Shown here one piece after another: positions 6,845 through 12,840 of a DNA stretch of 12,840 nucleotides. A program made the position numbers and the translations under genes. Below the pieces are notes generated by a model. That model made no database searches. It saw only the letters and a list, made by a program, of their open reading frames with translations, and was not told the DNA's origin. How positions within the stretch are numbered: position 1 is the stretch's first letter; the number at the start of each line of letters is the position of its first letter. The stretch is from an uncultured Planctomycetaceae bacterium (GTDB lineage Bacteria; Planctomycetota; Planctomycetia; Pirellulales; UBA1268). The stretch spans positions 1 through 12,840 of the forward strand of contig CALAZQ010000555.1 of NCBI GenBank assembly GCA_937926325.1, in the 5' to 3' direction.

Positions 6845-6991
6845 CTTATTCGGGCAATAGTGCTTTCTTTGCCGGGTTCCGCTGCAACCGGTGCGGCCTG
6901 CTGCCGGCACCACCTCCAGCAAAAGCCCCTGCAGTCGGGGGATGTTTCGCGCGGGCGGTCCTGGGGGTGGCGGCGAAATGTTGTTACATGC

Positions 6992-7019
6992 TTGCTTACC
7001 CTCGGTGTTATGTTATAGT
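6992..7019 (+). promoter_or_regulatory. Sigma70-type extended -10 promoter for the small basic protein
   Basis: TTGCTT (6992-6997) and TATAGT (7014-7019) are separated by 16 bases, with TG one base before the -10 hexamer as in extended -10 promoters. The surrounding bases are clearly AT-richer than the rest of the window. The leader to the ATG at 7084 would be about 58 nt. Confidence 0.6.
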
Positions 7020-7083
7020 TCCAACGTTCGGCATGTATCCAACACCCGTAGGGCCACCGGCCTAGAAAAGAGCGAATCGACCC

Positions 7084-7458
7084 ATGGCAGATGCGAAAGC
7101 GAAGGACGTGAATAAGTCTGAGGAAATCCGAAAGGTTGCCACCAGCATGAAGGCGAAGGGTGAGAAGCCCCGCCCGGTGACGATTATCACAGCACTTGGT
7201 AAGCAGGGAATCGAGGTGTCCTCGCCGCAGGTCTCGATGGTGCTCAAGCGAATGGGGTTCCGGCCCCGGAAGCGGCGCAAGGGTGGGAAGGCCGCTGCCG
7301 CTCGTCCCGCCGCCGCCAAGAAGCCGGTCGCCCGCGTCAAGGCCGCCGCGGCGATCTCGGTCGATGATCTGCTGGCGGCGAAGAAGGTCGCCGAAAAGTT
7401 TGGCTCAGCCGACCAAGCCATCAAGGTGCTCGAGGCGCTGAAGCGGTTCGAGGGCTGA
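7084..7458 (+). CDS. Small basic HTH-like protein with Lys/Ala/Pro-rich linker (putative DNA-binding)
   Basis: A 124-aa protein with no recognised family name. Residues about 12-58 look like a compact helical, winged-helix-like unit: SEEIRKVATSMKAKG, VTIITALGKQGIEVSSPQVS and VLKRMGF. Residues 59-89 are a low-complexity linker rich in Lys, Arg, Ala and Pro (PRKRRKGGKAAAARPAAAKK), like histone H1-type tails. Residues 91-121 form a predicted amphipathic helix pair (ISVDDLLAAKKVAEKF, then ADQAIKVLEALKRF). Lys and Arg make up 30 of 124 residues. Similar short basic proteins occur in planctomycetes. A nucleoid-associated or regulatory DNA-binding role is inferred from charge and layout only. It has its own promoter and terminator, so it is probably monocistronic and well expressed. 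No strong Shine-Dalgarno is visible. Confidence 0.85.
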   Translation: MADAKAKDVNKSEEIRKVATSMKAKGEKPRPVTIITALGKQGIEVSSPQVSMVLKRMGFRPRKRRKGGKAAAARPAAAKKPVARVKAAAAISVDDLLAAKKVAEKFGSADQAIKVLEALKRFEG

Positions 7459-7487
7459 TCAGCCTCCCGCAAGCGTTGCGGACACAG

Positions 7488-7523
7488 CCGTGGCGGCGCC
7501 GCCGGCGCCGCCACGGTTTTTTT
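7488..7523 (+). terminator. Intrinsic terminator after the small basic protein gene
   Basis: A perfect 13-bp GC-rich stem (7488-7500 with 7504-7516), a 3-nt loop and seven T residues (7517-7523), starting 30 nt after the stop codon. It separates this gene from the PIN-PhoH gene. Confidence 0.93.
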
Positions 7524-7689
7524 GTGTGATTCTCGTGGGGCCGGAGTTATGGCGACAGGCTGCCATTCCCGGTCGGTTGCGGCTGCCGGTAGACTCTGCC
7601 CCGCAAGGCTGCCGAGCCCTTCCGGCTTGAATGTCGCACCGGTCGCGGCAAGCACCGCCTGAATTTTCTGGCCTCCTCACCGGCAATCC

Positions 7690-9021
7690 ATGACAAGTGA
7701 CGCTCCCAAACTCTTCGTGCTCGACACGAATGTCATCCTCCACGATTCGAACTGCATCCGGAACTTTGAAGAGCATGATGTTGCGATTCCGATCACGGTG
7801 CTCGAGGAACTCGACAAGTTCAAGCGGGGCAATGAAGACATTCATTTTCAGGCCCGGCAGTTTCTGCGGCAGCTCGACGCCCTGACCGGGGACGTGCTCT
7901 CGGCCGACGGCGCCCCCCTCGGGCCGGGGCGTGGGGGCATCCGGGTGATTATCGGCAGCCAGCATGAACCCCGGGTGGCCGAGGCGTTTCTCGAAAACAC
8001 GCCCGATCACCGGATTCTCAATACCGCGGTCTGGCTGCAGCGGGAGCGGCTCGACCGGCAGGTCATTCTGGTGTCGAAGGATACCAACCTGCGGATGAAG
8101 GCGAAGGCGTTGGGACTGCCGGCCCAGGATTACACCAGCGACAAAATCGAGAGCTTTGACAAGCTCTACATGGGGAAACGGGTGATCGAGGCGACCCCCG
8201 CCGAGGTCATCAGTCGGTTTTACAGCGATGGTGGGGTGGTGCCGGCAGCTGAGCTGCCGTTCGTCGAGTCGCCGGTTGCCCACGAGAACTTCATCCTCCG
8301 GGATGGCAGCAAGTCGGTACTGGCCACCTACCGGCCCGGCGACGACGCCTTCGTGCGGGTGGAGAAGAACACCTGCTATGGCATCACGCCGCGAAATGCC
8401 GAGCAGTCGTTCGCCCTCAACGCCCTGCTCAATGATGATATCAAGCTGGTGACACTCGCCGGGACGGCCGGAACCGGCAAGACGTTGCTCGCCCTGGCGG
8501 CAGCCCTCGAGTGCCGCCAGCAGTACCGTCAGATTCTATTGGCGCGGCCGGTGGTGCCGCTGTCGAACCGTGATCTCGGCTTTTTGCCGGGCGACATCTC
8601 CGACAAACTCGACCCGTACATGCAGCCGCTGTACGACAACCTGACGGTGATCCGCCATCAGTTCCATGAAAGTTCGCCTGCCGCCCAGCGGATTCTGGAG
8701 ATGCGGGAGTCAGAGAAACTGCTCGTCACCCCGCTGGCCTACATCCGGGGACGAAGCCTGCAACGGATTTACTTTATTGTCGATGAGGCCCAGAACCTGA
8801 CCCCTCACGAGATCAAGACGATCATCACGCGGGCCGGGGAGGGCACCAAGATCATCTTCACCGGCGACATCCGGCAGATCGACCAGCCCTACCTCGATGC
8901 ACTTTCAAACGGGCTGAGCTATCTGATCAACCGGATGGTCGGGCAGCCGATTTATGCCCACATTACCCTCGAGAAGGGAGAGCGGTCGCCGCTGGCCGAC
9001 CTCGCCAGTGAACTGTTGTAA
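7690..9021 (+). CDS. PIN domain-PhoH family ATPase (PhoH2/YlaK-type)
   Basis: Cytoplasmic 443-aa protein joining an N-terminal PIN nuclease-like domain to a PhoH ATPase. The PIN part (about 5-150) has its acidic residues in place: D12 in LDTN, E39/E40 in VLEEL and D131 in SKDTN. The PhoH part (about 230-440) has Walker A GTAGTGKT at 258-265, Walker [10 protein letters not shown] with D365-E366, and the following FTGDIRQID. Family members act as RNA-unwinding and cutting enzymes; in mycobacteria the gene is paired with a small upstream gene, phoAT. No such partner is seen here, as an intrinsic terminator and about 165 nt of apparently non-coding DNA precede it. The ATG at 7690 sits just before the PIN strand; no clear ribosome site is seen. 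Confidence 0.93.
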   Translation: MTSDAPKLFVLDTNVILHDSNCIRNFEEHDVAIPITVLEELDKFKRGNEDIHFQARQFLRQLDALTGDVLSADGAPLGPGRGGIRVIIGSQHEPRVAEAFLENTPDHRILNTAVWLQRERLDRQVILVSKDTNLRMKAKALGLPAQDYTSDKIESFDKLYMGKRVIEATPAEVISRFYSDGGVVPAAELPFVESPVAHENFILRDGSKSVLATYRPGDDAFVRVEKNTCYGITPRNAEQSFALNALLNDDIKLVTLAGTAGTGKTLLALAAALECRQQYRQILLARPVVPLSNRDLGFLPGDISDKLDPYMQPLYDNLTVIRHQFHESSPAAQRILEMRESEKLLVTPLAYIRGRSLQRIYFIVDEAQNLTPHEIKTIITRAGEGTKIIFTGDIRQIDQPYLDALSNGLSYLINRMVGQPIYAHITLEKGERSPLADLASELL

Positions 9022-9039
9022 CGCTGCCACCCGGGGGGA

Positions 9040-10512
9040 TCACCCGCTGAGCCGTTCATCCCAGGCGGCGGCAGCCTGAGGCTCGTAGGTGACGAGGTCG
9101 AAACTGTCACGGACGACCGCCCGGACGCTCCGCAGGTCGACCGTGCCCTCACAGGCCATCAATTGCACCAGCAGGTTCCCGATCGCGGTTGCCTCGACCG
9201 GGCCGGCGACCACCGGCCGGTTGGCCGCATCGGCGATCATCTGGCAGAGCAGAGCGTTCTGCACGCCTCCGCCGACAACATGGATGCGACCGATCCGGCG
9301 GCCGACCAGCTCGTCGAGTTCCCCCAGCGTCCGCCGAATAGCGGCGGCAACGCTCTCCAGTGCGGTGCGGACAACGGCGCCGGTCGATTCTGGCACCGGT
9401 TCGCCGGCCGCCCGGGCCAGCTCGCGAATGGCCGCCGGCATGTCGGCCGGAGCGACGAGGGCCGGGTGGTTCGGGTCAACCAGTGTCGCCAGCGGCGGGG
9501 CTTCGGCCGCCAGCGCCGTGAGCTGATCCCAGGTCCACTCCTGGCCTGCCCGCAGCCAGCCGGCCCGGCACTGCTGGACCAGCCACAGCCCGCAGACATT
9601 CTTGAGCAGGCGGGTCGTGCCACCCACGCCACCCTCGTTGGTGAAGTTGCGGGCGAGACATTCCGGGGTCACCAGCGGCCGGTCGAGCTCGGCGCCGACG
9701 AGTGCCCAGGTGCCGAGGCTGACATAACACCAGTCGGGACGGGCAGCCGGCGGCTCCAACGCCGGCACGGCAGCCACGGCGCTGGCGGTGTCATGGGTGC
9801 CGGGCAGGATCACTCGGACATCCCGCAGGCCGGTCTCGGCGGCAACATCGGGCCGGAGGCCGCCGAGATCCTGCCCCGGCTCGGCCACCGGGGCGAACAG
9901 CCGGGTTGGCAGGCCGAACCGCTCCAGCAGACTGACGGCCCAGCAGTTTCGCCGGGGATCAAAGCACTGGGTCGTCGTCGCGTTGGTGCGTTCGTTCGAC
10001 CGTTCCCCTGAGAGCAGCCAGTGGATCAAGTCGGGGATCATCAGGAAACGATCGGCCGCCCCGAGCAGCCCGGGATGATCACGCTTGAGGGCCAGCAGCT
10101 GGTAGAGCGTATTAATCTCCATGAACTGCAGGCCGGTGGCCGCAAAGATGTCGGCTCTGGATACGGTGGCAGTCGTCGCGTCCAGCAGCCCCTGCGTCCG
10201 GGCATCGCGGTAGCAGACCGGATTGGCAAGCAGGGCGTTGTCGGCCGTCAAGAAACTGTAATCGACCCCCCAGGTATCGACGCCGATGCTATTGATGGCC
10301 CCGCCGTGCCGAGACTCGGCCAGCCGCAGGCCGCGGAGGATCTCGCTCCAGAGTCGCACGAGATCCCAGACCAGGTTTCCGCCCAGCGGAACCGGAGCAT
10401 TTTCGAAGCGGTGCAGCTCGGCCAATTCCAGCAGCCGTCCATCAAAGGCCCCGGAAACCACCCGTCCCCCCGAGGCCCCAAGGTCAACCGCCAATGCAAC
10501 CGTTCGTGCCAT
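9040..10512 (-). CDS. rhaB: Rhamnulokinase (FGGY carbohydrate kinase)
   Basis: ATP-dependent kinase that makes L-rhamnulose 1-phosphate from L-rhamnulose, the second step of L-rhamnose breakdown. At 490 aa it equals the usual RhaB length (489 aa in E. coli). Landmarks are DLGASGGR (10-17) for phosphate binding, DTWGVDY (79-85), YRDART, FMEINTLYQL (130-139), IPDLIHW, NATTTQ, the catalytic-base region GTHDTASAV with D241, FTNEGGVGGT, and near the C-terminus HVVGGGVQNALLCQ and AGPVEATAIGN. The start ATG 10512 has GGGGAG nine bases upstream. No other rhamnose gene (isomerase, aldolase, transporter, regulator) is in the window. The close FGGY relatives fuculokinase and xylulokinase fit these motifs less well. 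Confidence 0.93.
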   Translation of the reverse strand: MARTVALAVDLGASGGRVVSGAFDGRLLELAELHRFENAPVPLGGNLVWDLVRLWSEILRGLRLAESRHGGAINSIGVDTWGVDYSFLTADNALLANPVCYRDARTQGLLDATTATVSRADIFAATGLQFMEINTLYQLLALKRDHPGLLGAADRFLMIPDLIHWLLSGERSNERTNATTTQCFDPRRNCWAVSLLERFGLPTRLFAPVAEPGQDLGGLRPDVAAETGLRDVRVILPGTHDTASAVAAVPALEPPAARPDWCYVSLGTWALVGAELDRPLVTPECLARNFTNEGGVGGTTRLLKNVCGLWLVQQCRAGWLRAGQEWTWDQLTALAAEAPPLATLVDPNHPALVAPADMPAAIRELARAAGEPVPESTGAVVRTALESVAAAIRRTLGELDELVGRRIGRIHVVGGGVQNALLCQMIADAANRPVVAGPVEATAIGNLLVQLMACEGTVDLRSVRAVVRDSFDLVTYEPQAAAAWDERLSG

Positions 10513-10521
10513 CTTTTTCGT

Positions 10522-10527
10522 CTCCCC
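10522..10527 (-). promoter_or_regulatory. Shine-Dalgarno for rhaB
   Basis: GGGGAG on the minus strand, nine bases before the ATG at 10512, supporting that start. Confidence 0.55.
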
Positions 10528-10565
10528 TCACATCAACTTCCGCTGGTGGGCTTGTTCAACGTCCG

Positions 10566-10590
10566 CCCGGCTGTTGTTGTACCAGCCGGG
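10566..10590. repeat. Perfect 8-bp inverted repeat, possible operator
   Basis: CCCGGCTG (10566-10573) and CAGCCGGG (10583-10590) are exact inverted copies around a 9-nt spacer. No T-run follows on either side. It sits 54 nt upstream of the rhaB ATG, where a dimeric repressor or activator site would be expected. It could equally be a leader hairpin. Confidence 0.4.
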
Positions 10591-10727
10591 GTGACCACTG
10601 GCAGGGGCTCAATCCAGGGAATCTGGGTGAAGCATTCCGCGCGACATGCTGCGGGTTCTCAGCCGTGCCCATTGGCTGCCGATGCCCCTGCGAGAAGAGG
10701 CTCCGGTTTACGCTGCCCGGTGGGGAT

Positions 10728-10757
10728 GGCACGATAGCGACTGTCGCGGGCCGTGCC
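10728..10757. repeat. Nested stem-loop upstream of cysH
   Basis: GGCACG (10728-10733) pairs with CGTGCC (10752-10757), and a second short stem (GCG/CGC) lies inside. It ends 46 nt before the cysH TTG start, so it could be a leader RNA element or a binding site. Unassigned. Confidence 0.3.
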
Positions 10758-10803
10758 GGCGTTTGGGCCACCCGCGGGACCGCCGCAACAATGAGAACTC
10801 CCC

Positions 10804-11568
10804 TTGGCCCAGTCCCACCTGCCGCCGCCAGCCTCCGTAGCCGCTGACCAGCCTCCGTCCGCGGCTGGGCCCGCCCCCGGCCTCCTGGCCGAACTGGCGG
10901 AGGCGAGTCGCCAGCTGGAAACAGCCGAGCCCGAGGCGATCATCGGCTGGGCGGTGGAGCGGTTTGGCAGTCGGCTGACGATGGCGACCGCCTTCGGGCC
11001 GGAAGGCTGCCTGATCCTGCACTGGCTGGCAGCGATTGCTCCGCAGACCTTCGTCTTCAACCTCGAGACCGGCTACCAGTTCAAAGAGACGCTTGAACTG
11101 CGGGACCGGATCAGGGATCGCTACGGCCTGACCGTGGTCTACGAACTTCCCGACACCACAGTCGAGGAATATGAGCGGCAGCATGGTGGACCGCTGTACC
11201 GCACCGATCCAACCCGCTGCTGTGGCGACCGCAAAATTGCCGTCATCCGCCGGGTCCTGTCCCGCTTTGATGCCTGGATGAGCGGCATCCGGCGGGATCA
11301 AAGCCCCGACCGGGGAGCGGCGCCGATCGTCGGCTGGGATGGGAAGTTTGGCGTCGTGAAAATTTCCCCCCTCGCCAACTGGACCAAGGCGAAGGTCTGG
11401 GACCGGCTCGTCCGTGACGATGTGCCGTACAACCCGCTTCACGACAAAGGCTATGTCAGCATCGGCTGCTGGCCCTGCACCCGGGCGATCACCGCTGGTG
11501 AGGACGAGCGGGCCGGTCGTTGGAGCGGTACTGCCAAGACCGAATGCGGCCTCCACCTGCGGGACTGA
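10804..11568 (+). CDS. cysH: Assimilatory adenylyl-sulfate (APS) reductase, CysH family
   Basis: Cytoplasmic reductase of sulfate assimilation that reduces activated sulfate (APS) to sulfite with thioredoxin or a similar donor. At 254 aa it has the PP-loop-like substrate region TAFGPEGCLILHWL (62-75) and FNLETGYQF (85-93). The iron-sulfur cysteines C139-C140 (RCCGDRK) and C222/C225 (GCWPC) mark the [4Fe-4S] APS type rather than the cluster-free PAPS type, and the catalytic C248 lies in the C-terminal KTECGLH. The only possible start is a TTG at 10804: a stop codon lies just upstream in frame (10792-10794) and no ATG or GTG occurs before the conserved core. The first ~26 residues are Pro/Ala-rich and unconserved-looking. 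The methyltransferase gene follows after 7 nt. Confidence 0.93.
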   Translation: MAQSHLPPPASVAADQPPSAAGPAPGLLAELAEASRQLETAEPEAIIGWAVERFGSRLTMATAFGPEGCLILHWLAAIAPQTFVFNLETGYQFKETLELRDRIRDRYGLTVVYELPDTTVEEYERQHGGPLYRTDPTRCCGDRKIAVIRRVLSRFDAWMSGIRRDQSPDRGAAPIVGWDGKFGVVKISPLANWTKAKVWDRLVRDDVPYNPLHDKGYVSIGCWPCTRAITAGEDERAGRWSGTAKTECGLHLRD

Positions 11569-11575
11569 CTGGCCG

Positions 11576-12781
11576 GTGACGACACCCGCTGAGGAAGCTG
11601 TCGAGTTGGCGATGCTCGAGCGGCTGCGGGCCACGCCCCGGCTGCTCGAAGCCGTGGCGGCCTGCTCCGAGGCTGAACGCCGCAGCCAAAAACAGCTGCG
11701 GATGCACTTTGACGCCGAGTTGGTCCGGGCGGCCGTGGCCCTGCATGAGGCCCGCCTGCGGGCAGCCGGTCGGTTTCCTGAAGCCGACCGGCTCTGGCTC
11801 ACCCGCATCGGTGTCGAGCAGGCGACTGCCTGGCCGGTGGCCCGGCACAAGGCCCGCCGCTTGGCCGGTTGCGGCCGGGTGGCCGACCTCTGCTGCGGTG
11901 TCGGAAGCGATACAGCCGCCCTCTCACAGTTGGCAGACGTGCTCGCAGTGGACCGATCGCCAGCCATGCTGCGGCGGGCGGAATGGAACACCGCCGTGCT
12001 GGGACAGCCTCGGCAATTCTCCGGCGCAGTCGCCGATGTGACCGGCCGTGCCTGGACCGACTGGTTCGTCCATGCCGACCCCGACCGCCGGGCTGGCCGC
12101 GACCGGCCCGTTCGCCGGCTGGCCGACTATCAGCCGGGGCTGGCCTGGCTGCGGCAGCTGGTGGCGACCGCCCGCGGCGGTGGAATCAAGCTGGGCCCGG
12201 CGAGTGACTGGCCCCAGCAGTTCGGCAGAACCGGTGGCTGTGAGGTCGAGCTGATGAGCCTGAGCGGCGAGTGCCGCGAGGCGACCCTCTGGTTTGGAGC
12301 CCTCGCCGGGACGACACCCCGCCGGGCGACGAACGTCGGCAGCGGTGAAACACTGGCAGGAGATCCGACCGCAGCCACCCGGCGGGTGGCCGCCGGCCTC
12401 GGGGCCTTTCTTGTCGAACCAGACCCTGCCGTCATCCGGGCGGGACTCGTCGACCTGCTGGCCGAGCAGCACGAGTTGGGCCGGACCGCTGCCGATGAAG
12501 ATTATCTCACCGGGCCGACCCTGCCGGCGACCAGCCTGGCCGCCTCGTTCAGAATCGACGAGGTACTGCCAGCGGGCCTGAAGCCCCTGCGGCAGGCCCT
12601 ACGCCGGCAGCCGCGGCAGTCCTACGAAATCAAATGCCGCAGGCTGAAGGTTGATGTCGAAGCAGTTCGGCGGCAGCTACCGCTCGGTGATGGATCACCG
12701 GCAGTGATCATCTTCTGCCGGGTCGCCGGCCACGGCCGCGCGATCCTGGCCCAGCGTGGACCGCATCCGAGTGAACCGTAG
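11576..12781 (+). CDS. Class I SAM-dependent methyltransferase with THUMP-like C-terminal domain
   Basis: Predicted RNA-type methyltransferase of 401 aa. Residues about 70-100 form a helical lead-in (QATAWPVARHKARRL), followed by a Rossmann core with motif I VADLCCGVGSDTAALS (102-117), the acidic D126 in VLAVDRSPAMLRRAEWN, and a motif IV equivalent DPDRR (168-172) in FVHADPDRR. The C-terminus, with YEIKCRRLKVDVEAVRRQLP (350-369), matches the THUMP-like domain found in this family, which suggests an RNA substrate. The exact reaction is unknown. The frame opens upstream inside cysH, but GTG 11576, seven bases past the cysH stop, gives a protein that begins near the expected domain edge; ATG 11612 is the alternative. 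It is probably co-transcribed with cysH. Confidence 0.85.
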   Translation: MTTPAEEAVELAMLERLRATPRLLEAVAACSEAERRSQKQLRMHFDAELVRAAVALHEARLRAAGRFPEADRLWLTRIGVEQATAWPVARHKARRLAGCGRVADLCCGVGSDTAALSQLADVLAVDRSPAMLRRAEWNTAVLGQPRQFSGAVADVTGRAWTDWFVHADPDRRAGRDRPVRRLADYQPGLAWLRQLVATARGGGIKLGPASDWPQQFGRTGGCEVELMSLSGECREATLWFGALAGTTPRRATNVGSGETLAGDPTAATRRVAAGLGAFLVEPDPAVIRAGLVDLLAEQHELGRTAADEDYLTGPTLPATSLAASFRIDEVLPAGLKPLRQALRRQPRQSYEIKCRRLKVDVEAVRRQLPLGDGSPAVIIFCRVAGHGRAILAQRGPHPSEP

Positions 12782-12825
12782 CCACGCTCAAGCAATCGAG
12801 GGAAGGGAGGCTCGGGGGTCGGCGA

Positions 12826-12840
12826 ACGCTCGAGGAGCGT
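12826..12840 (+). repeat. Hairpin at the right window edge, possible terminator stem
   Basis: ACGCTC (12826-12831) and GAGCGT (12835-12840) are perfect inverted copies around three bases, 45 nt after the last stop codon. The window ends here, so whether a T-run follows cannot be seen. Confidence 0.35.

Larger units (their letters stand above)
10513..10803. other. Divergent intergenic region between rhaB and cysH
   Basis: 291 nt with no credible gene, separating two outward-reading genes, so it should hold both promoters and leaders. Visible elements are the rhaB ribosome site (10522-10527), an inverted repeat at 10566-10590 and a nested stem-loop at 10728-10757. No convincing -35/-10 pair and no riboswitch that I recognise were found. 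Confidence 0.6.

Noticed and set aside
6890..6911. Terminator for tRNA-Lys
   Set aside because: A bulged GC stem is present but no T-run follows; another stem near 6930 also lacks one.
10513..10803. SAM, cobalamin or other known riboswitch upstream of cysH or rhaB
   Set aside because: None of the conserved core sequences I know could be placed in order on either strand.
11414..11575. Upstream start of the THUMP-like methyltransferase inside cysH
   Set aside because: It would overlap cysH by about 150 nt in another frame; GTG 11576 right after the cysH stop gives a normal domain start.
1..12840. Mobile elements, CRISPR arrays, defence islands or prophage
   Set aside because: No transposase, integrase, direct-repeat array, or foreign-looking composition was seen; gene content is housekeeping throughout.

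Overview
The window reads as an ordinary chromosomal segment of a GC-rich bacterium, most probably a planctomycete of the Pirellula type. The reasons are the high GC with strong G/C at third codon positions, the mostly single-gene transcription units facing both ways, the SulP transporter fused to a carbonic anhydrase, and a small Lys/Arg/Ala-rich protein with a helix-turn-helix-like N-terminus that resembles short basic proteins of planctomycetes. The phylum assignment is an inference from protein style; there is no rRNA here to test it. I see no transposase, integrase, phage gene, CRISPR array or toxin-antitoxin locus.

Layout. Positions 84-1640 (minus): SAM-dependent methyltransferase with a methyltransferase-regulatory region. 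Positions 1844-4084 (plus): SulP anion transporter, STAS-like segment and beta-carbonic anhydrase in one polypeptide, probably for bicarbonate handling. Its 3' end overlaps the 3' end of tsaD (4055-5113, minus), the tRNA t6A37 enzyme. Upstream of tsaD is a 249-nt gap with several stem-loops and one perfect DnaA-box sequence. Next on the minus strand come fabI (5777-6601) and a Nudix hydrolase (5363-5767), nine bases apart and in the same frame. A plus-strand tRNA-Lys(CTT) lies at 6771-6844. A small basic protein (7084-7458) has its own good promoter and a textbook intrinsic terminator. A PIN-PhoH protein (7690-9021, plus) follows, then rhamnulokinase rhaB (9040-10512, minus). A 291-nt divergent gap with inverted repeats leads to cysH (TTG start, 10804-11568, plus), followed after 7 nt by a methyltransferase with a THUMP-like C-terminus (11576-12781).

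Functional reading. The genes are mainly housekeeping: fatty-acid elongation (FabI), nucleotide sanitation (Nudix), tRNA modification (TsaD) and tRNA supply, RNA metabolism (PIN-PhoH), sulfate assimilation (CysH), inorganic carbon (SulP-CA) and deoxy-sugar use (RhaB). Likely co-transcribed pairs are fabI-nudix, possibly continuing to tsaD, and cysH-methyltransferase. No clearly new multi-gene system is visible. The items most worth a second look are the small basic DNA-binding-like protein, the perfect DnaA box and stem-loops before tsaD, the transporter-carbonic anhydrase fusion, and the inverted repeats between rhaB and cysH.
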